Below are positions 16,714 through 24,677 of a stretch of DNA of 64,000 nucleotides, piece by piece. Source of the DNA: Mesorhizobium sp. Lineage in GTDB: Bacteria; Pseudomonadota; Alphaproteobacteria; Rhizobiales; Rhizobiaceae. The notes beneath the pieces are model-generated. The model was not told the DNA's origin. It searched no databases and was given only the letters and a program-made list of their open reading frames with translations. The position numbers and the translations under genes are program-made. How positions within the stretch are numbered: position 1 is the stretch's first letter; the number at the start of each line of letters is the position of its first letter. Location of the stretch: assembly GCF_004962245.1 (NCBI RefSeq), contig NZ_SUHQ01000018.1:62001-126000 (forward strand). The letters run 5' to 3'.

Positions 16714-18018
16714 ATGAGCCCCGCCAGGAAATCCGAGCTGCTGCGCGAGAATGAGCTGATCTACGGCCGGCTGCTGACCGTCGACGAGCCGCATCTCATC
16801 CAGCGCTACAACAAGGCTATGGTCGCCTTTGGCCTGAAGCCGACGAAGCTGAAAAGCTTCGAGATCGACCGCACCGGCTTCTCGCCGCAGGTCGCCGAGG
16901 AATGCGGCGACTACAACTATCTCGACCCCAACGAGATCAACCGCCGCTTCATCATCCTGACGCCGTCGCAGATCGACCTGCCGGTGGTGCACACCGCCTT
17001 TTCCAACACCTCGCAACTGATGTTCGAGTTCATGTCGAAGAACCAGCGCGCCATCGACGCGCTGACCATCAAGGATGTCATCTACGGCGAGATCGAGGAT
17101 TCGGTCCCCAAGGTCGACGACATCGAGGATCTGCTGTCGATCAACCAGGTCGAGTTCAAGGTGCTGTCGGCGGAGGACGTGCTCGGCAAGGCCGCCGAAC
17201 TCGGCAAGCTCGTCGACCGGCTGAAGCAGGAGCCGGACGCCTGGCGCGACAACGCCATGCTCAGCCGCATGGTGGAGCTGGCCAAGATCTGCGGCGACAT
17301 CCGCGAGAACGCGCTGGTGCCGGATCAGGTGATCTTTCGCCACAGCGCCTACTGGACCAGCCATTTCGGTGGGCTCTACGTGTTCGTCGACCCGGACATG
17401 ACGACCGTGATCAGCGACCCGGCAGCACCCGGCTTCCGCCGCTCGCGACCGTGGCAGGTAAGCTACCTCTCGATCAATGATGCCGACAGGGTGTTCAAGT
17501 TCCTCGCTGCCACCGGCCGCATCGAGCTGCCGCGTGCCTCATGGATCGAAACGTCAGGCTATCTCGAACATCGCGCCGAAATGGTGGTGCGCGCGCTGAT
17601 CCGCGATGCCGAGCCCGACCGCAATCTGACCGACGTCGACAAGGTCTGGCTGCAGACCTGGATCCACGGCCATGCCGACCTGATCACTAGGGACGGCAAT
17701 TTTCCCTTTCTCAACGCCGCCAAGCGCGAGATCGCTCACCTCGGCCATCTCAAGATCGAGGACGTGTTCCCGCAGCAGCGTTTCCTGGTGATCCGGGCCA
17801 AGCCCGACCATCACGACGCCTGGCTGACCAACCAGCTGATCTCGGATTTCGTGCCGCAGGATTTCGTCTCGCGCTACGTCTTCAACAAACCGGGCTTCTA
17901 CAGGGACTATGGCAGCTTCAGCGACGCCTGGCGATCGCATGTTGTGGACGTTCTGAAAACCACATATCTGAAGGACAAGGCGGCGTTTCGCACACGCCTC
18001 TACGGCCTGACTGATTGA
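16714..18018 (+). CDS. Uncharacterised protein, fourth gene of the AAA+ cluster
   Basis: 434 residues, soluble, with no signal or membrane segment. I recognise no enzymatic motif; cysteines are few and scattered. It begins SPARKSELLRENELIYGRLL and has a conserved-looking core (HSAYWTSHFGGLYVFVDPDM). The C-terminal third contains paired aromatic/charged segments. It comes 35 bases before the DUF2333-like gene on the same strand. A repeat separates it from the AAA+ gene, so a hairpin may modulate the 5' and 3' halves of the operon differently. Confidence 0.7.
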   Translation: MSPARKSELLRENELIYGRLLTVDEPHLIQRYNKAMVAFGLKPTKLKSFEIDRTGFSPQVAEECGDYNYLDPNEINRRFIILTPSQIDLPVVHTAFSNTSQLMFEFMSKNQRAIDALTIKDVIYGEIEDSVPKVDDIEDLLSINQVEFKVLSAEDVLGKAAELGKLVDRLKQEPDAWRDNAMLSRMVELAKICGDIRENALVPDQVIFRHSAYWTSHFGGLYVFVDPDMTTVISDPAAPGFRRSRPWQVSYLSINDADRVFKFLAATGRIELPRASWIETSGYLEHRAEMVVRALIRDAEPDRNLTDVDKVWLQTWIHGHADLITRDGNFPFLNAAKREIAHLGHLKIEDVFPQQRFLVIRAKPDHHDAWLTNQLISDFVPQDFVSRYVFNKPGFYRDYGSFSDAWRSHVVDVLKTTYLKDKAAFRTRLYGLTD

Positions 18019-18052
18019 ATGACCGACTGATTGACGAGGGGGTGACATCGCC

Positions 18053-19195
18053 ATGCTTGATCCGATCGTGAATTTCTTCACCTGGATTTTCCAGTGGATC
18101 GGCCGCGGCATCGGTTTCGTCATCGGCGTGATCCTGTGGCCGTTCATGTGGGCCGGGCGCTGGTACACGCAGCGCGGCTGGATCCTGAAGGCGGTGCTCG
18201 GCCTCGCACTGCTCGTGCTGATCGGGCTCTACGGCTATTTCATCTGGAACACGCAGGTCTGGAGCAATTTCAATCCCGCGTATGCGGAGGCATATAATTT
18301 CACGCAGCCGGCCGGAACCGCCCCGGCACAGCCCGCGCCTCCTGCCACCGGGGAAGCCGCCGGCGTCGAGGGAGAGGTCAAAACCTGCACCAACTCGGCC
18401 ATTGTCCAGGTCGCGGCCGATCTCATCGATTTCAACGTCAACGAGAACGCATGGATCTCGTCGATGATACTCTACAAGCTCGGGCTCTTCGGTATGGACT
18501 GGGACCACACGCCGTTCATGGACAACAAGGCCTCCTTCCAGCGCGGGGTCAATCAGGCCATCCGGCGCACCACGATCGAGCTTGTCGACACGCTGGGCCG
18601 CGTCCGCGGCACCAGCCAGATCGACCAGAACCTGCAGGATGCGCGCGGCGCGATCACCTTCGACGAGGAAACCTGGTATTTCGGCCTCAGGCCCTTTGGT
18701 CCGAAAACCCCGACGCCGAGCTTCTATCGCACGGCGGCGACCAGCCTCCGCGCCTTCAACGACCGGCTCATGAAATGCGAGACCGCCTTCAACGCGCGCG
18801 CCGACAATCTGATGCAGTTCGTCGACCGGATCGCGAGCGACATAGGCTCGACGTCGGACATGATCCGCGATCGTTCGCAGAACTTCAACAGCGGCTGGTT
18901 CGACACGCGCGCTGACGACCGCTTCTGGTTCGCCTACGGCCAGCTCTACGGCTATTACGGCATCCTGACGGCGGCGCGTCATGACTTCCAGCAGGTCATC
19001 GACAATCGCGGCCTCACACCGCTGTGGAACAACGTGGAAAGCCAGCTCAAGGCAGCGCTCGCCATCCAGCCTTTCATAATCTCCAACGGCCGCGAGGATG
19101 GCTGGATCATGCCCACCCACCTCACCACGATGGGATTCTATGTGCTAAGGGTACGATCGAACCTCGTCGAGGTCAGGTCCGTTCTGGATCGGTGA
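18053..19195 (+). CDS. DUF2333-like inner-membrane protein
   Basis: 380 residues. The N-terminus is amphipathic and aromatic (IVNFFTWIFQWIGRGIGFVI), followed by a membrane helix at about residues 44-64 (AVLGLALLVLIGLYGYFIW). A Pro/Ala linker then leads to a large domain with VKTCTNSAIVQVAADLIDFN, which would be periplasmic. I recognise DUF2333, a family of unknown function. The start follows GAGGGGG by about 10 bases. As the only membrane protein of the cluster it is the natural anchor for the soluble ATPase, coiled-coil and unknown proteins. Confidence 0.72.
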   Translation: MLDPIVNFFTWIFQWIGRGIGFVIGVILWPFMWAGRWYTQRGWILKAVLGLALLVLIGLYGYFIWNTQVWSNFNPAYAEAYNFTQPAGTAPAQPAPPATGEAAGVEGEVKTCTNSAIVQVAADLIDFNVNENAWISSMILYKLGLFGMDWDHTPFMDNKASFQRGVNQAIRRTTIELVDTLGRVRGTSQIDQNLQDARGAITFDEETWYFGLRPFGPKTPTPSFYRTAATSLRAFNDRLMKCETAFNARADNLMQFVDRIASDIGSTSDMIRDRSQNFNSGWFDTRADDRFWFAYGQLYGYYGILTAARHDFQQVIDNRGLTPLWNNVESQLKAALAIQPFIISNGREDGWIMPTHLTTMGFYVLRVRSNLVEVRSVLDR

Positions 19196-19274
19196 ACGAA
19201 GCGATTAGTGAAAGGCGGAACCTGATCGCCTCGTCGTCGTTCAACCGTCTGGGCGTGGCCAGCGAGGACACGAG

Positions 19275-19670
19275 ATGGATATCCGGGAAGTTGCTCGAAA
19301 CTTCTATGCCACGATCGACACGCAAGAATGGGACAAGCTGGCCGGTCTGGTCTCTCCAGATCTCGCCGTTCATCTCGGCAGCGCCAACCCGATCGGCTTC
19401 GATGACTGGCGGAAATCCCTGGCCGAATTCTTTGTCGGATTCCCGGACGGACATCACGTCATCGACGACTATGTCAGCGACGCCGACAAGGTGGTGACGC
19501 GCTGCCGCTTTGAGGGCACGCACACCGGCATCTTCCACGGCGTCGAACCGAGCGGAAACCGCGTCTCGGTTGGCGTGATCCACATCGATCGGCTTGAGAA
19601 CGGCGTCGTGGTCGAACATTTCGGCCAACTTGACGGCCTGGGGCTGCTGCGCCAGATCGGCGCCTATTAG
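19275..19670 (+). CDS. SnoaL-like/ester cyclase-type small protein
   Basis: 131 residues. It has the cone-shaped SnoaL/NTF2-like pattern: VARNFYATIDTQEWDKLAGL at the start, then HLGSANPIGFDDWR, a central FPDGHHVIDDYVSDADKVVTRCRFEGTH split by the usual beta strands, and a final VVVEHFGQLDGLGLLRQIG. Members range from polyketide cyclases to dehalogenase-like and unknown proteins, so no substrate is assigned. It is isolated, followed by a hairpin and a gap before fhs. Confidence 0.78.
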   Translation: MDIREVARNFYATIDTQEWDKLAGLVSPDLAVHLGSANPIGFDDWRKSLAEFFVGFPDGHHVIDDYVSDADKVVTRCRFEGTHTGIFHGVEPSGNRVSVGVIHIDRLENGVVVEHFGQLDGLGLLRQIGAY

Positions 19671-19986
19671 CGCGACCGCTCGAAGCGCCGACCGGCGCTT
19701 GAACCCTGTCGCATTCCGTGCATTCCGCGGCTGTTTTGAGACGGCAAAACGGCGCGTGCTCTGGCTTCTATACGGCGCGACAACCGGGCGCAAAGACCCG
19801 GGACAGGTCGACCGGGAAACAGAGCCGTCTTTCTTCATAGGAAACATAGTTGCATGCAAGTTGACGCCACGGCAGCGACAGGGTTAGAACGTGCCTTCGC
19901 CTGCAGTGCCGGGCTGTTTCGAACAGGCTTGCGACCACACTGATCAAACCCGTCCCCTCCACCGTCCAATCCAGAGGAAATCCGCC
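19671..19986. other. Gap upstream of fhs with a hairpin
   Basis: A 7-bp hairpin (AAGCGCC 19683-19689, GGCGCTT 19694-19700) just after the SnoaL-like stop may end that transcript, although no T-run follows. The rest must carry the fhs promoter and a 5' leader; I found no riboswitch-like conserved structure. Confidence 0.45.
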
Positions 19987-21666
19987 ATGGCCGAAGTGAA
20001 GTCCGACATCGAGATCGCGCGCGCCGCCGACAAGAAGCAGATCCAGGAGATCGGCCGCAAGATCGGCATTCCGAGCGAGCACCTTTTGCCCTACGGCCAC
20101 GACAAGGCGAAGATCTCGGCCGAGTTCATCAACTCGGTGAAGGCAAACAAGGACGGCAAGCTGATCCTCGTCACCGCCATCAACCCGACGCCGGCCGGCG
20201 AAGGCAAGACGACAACGACGGTGGGCCTCGGCGACGGTCTTAACCGCATTGGCAAAAAGGCGATCGTCTGCATCCGCGAGGCCTCGCTTGGCCCCAATTT
20301 CGGCATCAAGGGCGGTGCCGCCGGCGGCGGCTATGCGCAGGTCGTGCCGATGGAGGACATGAACCTCCACTTCACGGGCGATTTCCATGCCATCACCACG
20401 GCGCATAATCTGCTTTCGGCGCTGATCGACAACCACATCTACTGGGGCAACGACCTCGGCATCGACATCCGCCGCGTCGTCTGGCGCCGCGTCATGGACA
20501 TGAACGACCGGGCGCTGCGCGAGATCATCTGCTCGCTCGGCGGCGTCGCCAACGGCTTTCCGCGCGAAGGAGGCTTCGACATCACCGTCGCCTCGGAAGT
20601 CATGGCGATCCTGTGCCTCGCCACCGACCTGAAGGACCTGGAAAAGCGCCTCGGCGACATCATCGTCGCCTATCGCCGCGACAAGTCGGCCGTCTATGCC
20701 CGCGACCTCAAGGCCGACGGCGCCATGGCCGTGCTGTTGAAGGACGCCATGCAGCCCAACCTCGTGCAGACGCTGGAGAACAACCCGGCCTTCGTCCATG
20801 GCGGCCCCTTCGCCAACATCGCGCATGGCTGCAATTCGGTCGTCGCCACCACGACGGCGCTGAAGCTCGCCGACTATGTCGTCACCGAAGCCGGTTTCGG
20901 CGCCGATCTCGGCGCGGAAAAGTTTTTCGACATCAAGTGCCGCAAGGCCGGCCTGAAGCCGGCGGCAGCCGTCATCGTCGCCACCGTGCGCGCCATGAAG
21001 ATGAACGGCGGCGTCAAGAAGGAAGACCTCGGCCACGAGAACGTCGAGGCGGTCAAGAAGGGCTGCGCCAATCTCGGCCGTCACATCGAGAACATCCGCC
21101 AGTTCGGCGTGCCGGCCGTGGTTGCCATCAATCATTTCTATTCCGACACCGACGCTGAAATCCAGGCGATGAAGGACTATGTCGCTTCGATGGGCGAAGA
21201 GGCGATCCTGTGCAAGCACTGGGCCAACGGCTCGGCCGGCATCGAGGACCTCGCCAACAAGGTGGTGGCGCTGGCCGAATCCGGCGCGTCGCAGTTCGCC
21301 CCGCTCTATCCCGACGCCATGCCGCTGTTCGAGAAGATCAACACCATCGTCCAGCGCATCTATCGCGGTTCCGAAGCGATCGCCGACAAGTCGGTGCGCG
21401 ACCAGCTCCACGCCTGGGAGCGCGCCGGCTACGGCAATCTGCCGGTCTGCATGGCCAAGACGCAATATTCCTTCTCGACCGACCCGAATCTGCGCGGCGC
21501 GCCGACCGGCCACACCGTGCCGGTGCGCGAGGTCAGGCTGTCGGCCGGCGCCGGCTTCATCGTCGTCATCTGCGGCGAGGTCATGACCATGCCCGGCCTG
21601 CCCAAGGCGCCGTCCTCGGAAAAGATCTTCCTCAACGAGATGGGCCAGATCGAAGGTCTGTTCTGA
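19987..21666 (+). CDS. fhs: Formate-tetrahydrofolate ligase
   Basis: 559 residues, the standard length. It makes 10-formyl-THF from formate, THF and ATP in C1 metabolism. The ATP-binding motif TPAGEGKTTTTVGLGDGL is near residues 64-81; other conserved segments include REASLGPNFGIKGGAAGGG and the C-terminal MPGLPKAP loop. I start at the ATG at 19987 (MAEVKSDIEIARAADK), the usual N-terminus, after GAGGAAAT. It is monocistronic, closed by a 30-bp palindromic terminator. Confidence 0.95.
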   Translation: MAEVKSDIEIARAADKKQIQEIGRKIGIPSEHLLPYGHDKAKISAEFINSVKANKDGKLILVTAINPTPAGEGKTTTTVGLGDGLNRIGKKAIVCIREASLGPNFGIKGGAAGGGYAQVVPMEDMNLHFTGDFHAITTAHNLLSALIDNHIYWGNDLGIDIRRVVWRRVMDMNDRALREIICSLGGVANGFPREGGFDITVASEVMAILCLATDLKDLEKRLGDIIVAYRRDKSAVYARDLKADGAMAVLLKDAMQPNLVQTLENNPAFVHGGPFANIAHGCNSVVATTTALKLADYVVTEAGFGADLGAEKFFDIKCRKAGLKPAAAVIVATVRAMKMNGGVKKEDLGHENVEAVKKGCANLGRHIENIRQFGVPAVVAINHFYSDTDAEIQAMKDYVASMGEEAILCKHWANGSAGIEDLANKVVALAESGASQFAPLYPDAMPLFEKINTIVQRIYRGSEAIADKSVRDQLHAWERAGYGNLPVCMAKTQYSFSTDPNLRGAPTGHTVPVREVRLSAGAGFIVVICGEVMTMPGLPKAPSSEKIFLNEMGQIEGLF

Positions 21667-21690
21667 GAATTTTGAGGATCCGGAAATGAC

Positions 21691-21720
21691 AAAGGGCGCC
21701 GCAGCGCTGCGGCGCCCTTT
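21691..21720. terminator. Bidirectional terminator, fhs / isochorismatase
   Basis: A perfect 30-bp palindrome: AAAGGGCGCCGCAGC (21691-21705) is the reverse complement of 21706-21720. It ends in TTT on either strand and lies between two convergent genes, so it can serve both. Confidence 0.85.
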
Positions 21721-21731
21721 GCTTTCCTTGC

Positions 21732-22373
21732 CTAAGCGGCGCTCCGTGCCAGCGCACGCTGGTTGGAAGCATAGATCGTGTCGCGTTCGGGCAGCGCGCC
21801 GGTCTTCAGGCAGTCGATCCATTCGGCGGTCTTGAGAACGGCGGCGAAGCGCGACTGCAGGATAACAGTCACCACGCGGTGGATGTCCTCGGCCGAAGCA
21901 TAGCCGGCGCTGTTGGCATAGGGCACCGAGCCGGTGGCGTCGGACAGGAACTCCACGGCAAAACCCATATGGACGGCGTGGATGATGGTCGACAGATCGC
22001 AATTGTGCGTCATGTAGCCGACGATCGTGATCGTATCGATGGCGTTGGCGCGCAACCAGTCCTCGAGGTCCGTACCGGTGAAGGCGCTCGGCAAGGTCTT
22101 TTCGACATAATGATCACGGCTTCGCCTTGATATCTCGGGATGCAATTCGGCGCCGTGGCTGCCCTTGGCGAAAACCGGTGACGTTTCGGGAGCCAATTGC
22201 TTGATGACCACGACCTTGACGCCTGCCTCGGCGGCCGCGTCCATTGCTCGTGCCGCGTTGACCACGCTGTCGCGAAACGGCGGATACTGGATGGCGAGGT
22301 TGCCGCCGTCATAGTCGTTCTGGATGTCGACGACGATGAGGGCGCGGCGTGGTGCTTTGGCTGGCTCCGACAT
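21732..22373 (-). CDS. Isochorismatase-family cysteine hydrolase
   Basis: 213 residues. The catalytic triad of the family is visible: Asp in LIVVDIQNDY near residue 17, Lys in FAKGSHGAELH, and Cys in GYMTHNCDLSTII. The fold hydrolyses amide or enol-ether groups (nicotinamidase, N-carbamoylsarcosine amidase, isochorismatase); substrate cannot be read here. It is divergent from a GlxA-type regulator, and a palindrome lies between them, so it is probably that regulator's target. Confidence 0.85.
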   Translation of the reverse strand: MSEPAKAPRRALIVVDIQNDYDGGNLAIQYPPFRDSVVNAARAMDAAAEAGVKVVVIKQLAPETSPVFAKGSHGAELHPEISRRSRDHYVEKTLPSAFTGTDLEDWLRANAIDTITIVGYMTHNCDLSTIIHAVHMGFAVEFLSDATGSVPYANSAGYASAEDIHRVVTVILQSRFAAVLKTAEWIDCLKTGALPERDTIYASNQRALARSAA

Positions 22374-22441
22374 GGCGTTTTTCCTTTCCCGTTTGGCTTC
22401 GATTGGTCGAGGATAGCCCTGCCGCCAGATTGCAAAAGTGG

Positions 22442-22475
22442 CCCAATTGACATTATTCGAAAGAATTGGGACAAT
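22442..22475. promoter_or_regulatory. Promoter and palindrome between isochorismatase and GlxA-type regulator
   Basis: CCCAATT (22442-22448) and AATTGGG (22464-22470) form an inverted repeat with a 15-base spacer. It coincides with a plausible plus-strand promoter: TTGACA at 22447-22452 and GACAAT at 22470-22475, 17 bases apart. A regulator bound here would cover the promoter of its own gene. Confidence 0.55.
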
Positions 22476-22500
22476 CAGCGCCTAGCCCTTTGGTGCTTCC

Positions 22501-23487
22501 ATGGCCGATCCGATCGTTGCCGCCATCGCCTTCGATGGCATCAGTCCGTTCCACCTTTCCGTGCCATGCCTTGTGTTCGGCGAGGATCGCGCCGCACTTG
22601 GCCTGCCGCGCTTCGATTTCCGGGTCTGTGGGATCGAGAACGGACCGATCCGCACCGATGCCGGGCTGACCATAAGCGTTCCTCATGACCTCTCCATCCT
22701 CGATGACGCCGACATCGTCATCGTGCCAAGCTGGAAAGAGCTGGAGAATCCTCCCCCGGCCGCCCTGACCGAGACGCTGCATCGCGCGCATCGGCGCGGC
22801 GCGCTGATCGTCGGGCTCTGCCTCGGAACCTTCGCCATCGCCGCGACTGGCTTGCTTTCAGGCCGAAGGGCGACAACGCACTGGGCCTATACCGAACAGC
22901 TGCAGACGCTTTATCCCGACATCACCGTCGACGCGGACGTGCTTTACATCGACAATGGCGATGTCGTGACTTCGGCCGGCGTCGCCGCCGGACTTGACTG
23001 CTGTCTCCACATCGTACGGGCCCGGTATGGCGCGGAGGCAGCACTCCGGCTCGCCCGGCAGATCGTCCTGTCTCCCCATCGGCAAGGCGGGCAGGCGCAG
23101 TTCATAGAACGTCCCATCGCCAGGACCGGGAATGCGGACCGCTTCACACAGGCTCTCGACACGGTGCGCAAGACGCTGGGCGAGACGCACAGCCTGGACA
23201 GCGTCGCCGACGCCGCCGGCCTCACCCGCCGGACTTTCACGCGCCGCTTCCAAAAATCGATCGGCACCAGTTTCGGCGACTGGCTGATCGACCAGCGCGT
23301 CGCGCTGGCGCAGCGGCTGCTGGAAGCGACGGAGAAATCGATGGATATGGTCGCCTTCGAGGCCGGTTTCGGCAGCACCACCTCGCTGCGCCAGCATTTC
23401 GCGGCGCGGCTTAAAACCTCGCCGGTGCAGTATCGGCGCGAATTCTCGAAGAGCGCCGATCAGGACGCGCACGCCGCCTCGCGCTGA
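22501..23487 (+). CDS. GlxA-family AraC-type regulator with DJ-1/PfpI domain
   Basis: 328 residues. The N-terminal ~190 residues are a DJ-1/PfpI-like fold (VAAIAFDGISPFHLSVP; GLCLGTFAIAATGLLSGRRATTHW, with a nucleophile-elbow Cys in GLCLG). The C-terminal ~100 residues are an AraC double helix-turn-helix (DSVADAAGLTRRTFTRRFQK; MVAFEAGFGSTTSLRQHF). Such proteins control small catabolic operons, e.g. amide or carnitine use. The ATG at 22501 is 26 bases beyond the -10 candidate. The divergent cysteine hydrolase is its likely target. Confidence 0.87.
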   Translation: MADPIVAAIAFDGISPFHLSVPCLVFGEDRAALGLPRFDFRVCGIENGPIRTDAGLTISVPHDLSILDDADIVIVPSWKELENPPPAALTETLHRAHRRGALIVGLCLGTFAIAATGLLSGRRATTHWAYTEQLQTLYPDITVDADVLYIDNGDVVTSAGVAAGLDCCLHIVRARYGAEAALRLARQIVLSPHRQGGQAQFIERPIARTGNADRFTQALDTVRKTLGETHSLDSVADAAGLTRRTFTRRFQKSIGTSFGDWLIDQRVALAQRLLEATEKSMDMVAFEAGFGSTTSLRQHFAARLKTSPVQYRREFSKSADQDAHAASR

Positions 23488-23496
23488 TCTGGATGC

Positions 23497-24054
23497 TCAG
23501 CCGCGCTTCACCGGTCGCGCCGGGTTGCCGACCACCGTGGTGTTTGCCTCCACGTCGCGCGTTACCACGGCACCCGCGCCGACGATGGCGCCGTCGCCAA
23601 TGCTGATCCCGCCGAGGATGACCGCGCTGCCGCCGATCCACGCGCCGTCGCCGATCTCGACCGGCTTGGCGATCTCCAGCCCCGCCTGTCGGCCCGCTGC
23701 CTCCTTGTGGTGCTCGGCGCAATATATCTGCACGTTGGGGCCGAGCAGCGTTCCCTTGCCGATGCGGACTGGCGCCGTATCGAGAATGGTGCAGCCTGCA
23801 TTGAGGAAGACACCGTCGCCGAGAAAGAGATTGAAGCCATAGGCGCAGTGGAACGGCGCCTCGATCCGGGCGCCCTCGCCCGCAGCGCCGAGCAGCGACT
23901 TCAGCGCTGGTCCGATATCGCCACGTTGCCGGGGCGGCAGCGAATTATGCTCGAACACCGCGTCACGCGCGACGAGGCGTAGCGCCTCCAGTTCCGGGTC
24001 GAGGCAAGTGTACCACTCGCCCGCCGCCATTTTTGTGCGTTCGCTTCCGGCCAT
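23497..24054 (-). CDS. Sugar O-acetyltransferase (maltose acetyltransferase/NodL type)
   Basis: 185 residues with left-handed beta-helix hexapeptide repeats (residues ~60-170). The N-terminus has the Mac domain (MAAGEWYTCLDPEL). Catalytic His candidate is in YCAEHHKEAAGR. It acetylates a sugar hydroxyl with acetyl-CoA; NodL and maltose acetyltransferase are relatives. AGGAGG 7 bases before the ATG fixes the start. The end meets the GlxA-type gene tail to tail. Nothing nearby suggests a nodulation role. Confidence 0.85.
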   Translation of the reverse strand: MAGSERTKMAAGEWYTCLDPELEALRLVARDAVFEHNSLPPRQRGDIGPALKSLLGAAGEGARIEAPFHCAYGFNLFLGDGVFLNAGCTILDTAPVRIGKGTLLGPNVQIYCAEHHKEAAGRQAGLEIAKPVEIGDGAWIGGSAVILGGISIGDGAIVGAGAVVTRDVEANTTVVGNPARPVKRG

Positions 24055-24215
24055 GGCGGCGCCTCCTGTCTTACCATGCTGTATCAACGTGGTGTCAAAG
24101 CACAGTCCATAAAAATCGGGTAACGCCAGAGATCACAGGCTCTGGTTAAATACCGCGCCTATGCTAGCCTGCTCCTGCAGGGTTGTCCTGAGCCCTGCTG
24201 TTGAGGGGATCAAGC

Positions 24216-24677
24216 ATGCTGTACATTCTTGCGCTTCTGATTGGCGTCGTCGCCGGCCTTCGTGCCATGACCGCGCCCGCTGCCGTCGCCTGGGGCGCCT
24301 ATCTCGGCTGGCTGCCGGTCGCTGGTACCTGGGCTGGTTTCATGGGGCACTGGATCGCCGTCGGCATCTTCACCATCCTGGCCATCGTCGAACTGGTCAC
24401 CGACCAGTTGCCGTCGACGCCGAGCCGCAAGGTGCCGCAGCAGCTCGGCGCGCGCATCGTCATGGGCGCCTTCACCGGCGCGGTGATCGGCGCGACCGGC
24501 GGCGCCACCATCGGCGGCCTGATCGCCGGCGCCATCGGCGCGGTGATCGGCACGCTGGGCGGCGCCGAGCTACGCAAACGCCTGGCCGCTACCTTCGGCA
24601 AGGACCCGCCCGCCGCCTTCATCGAGGACGCAGTGGCAATCGTCGGCGGCCTTCTCATCGTGGCGGCCGTGGCATGA
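24216..24677 (+). CDS. DUF4126-like small membrane protein
   Basis: 153 residues, mostly hydrophobic. It begins LYILALLIGVVAGLRAMTAP and has Gly-rich helices (TGAVIGATGGATIGGLIAGA; AVIGTLGGAEL), ending in a hydrophobic VAIVGGLLIVAAVA. I recognise a DUF4126-like family; its function is unknown. The start at 24216 follows GAGGGGATCAAGC. Its stop overlaps the next start as ATGA at 24674-24677, so it is translationally coupled to the flavin disulfide reductase. Confidence 0.72.
   Translation: MLYILALLIGVVAGLRAMTAPAAVAWGAYLGWLPVAGTWAGFMGHWIAVGIFTILAIVELVTDQLPSTPSRKVPQQLGARIVMGAFTGAVIGATGGATIGGLIAGAIGAVIGTLGGAELRKRLAATFGKDPPAAFIEDAVAIVGGLLIVAAVA

Noticed and set aside
19768..22002. Long minus-strand frame across fhs
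   Set aside because: Antisense to formate-THF ligase, which has full motifs and standard length.
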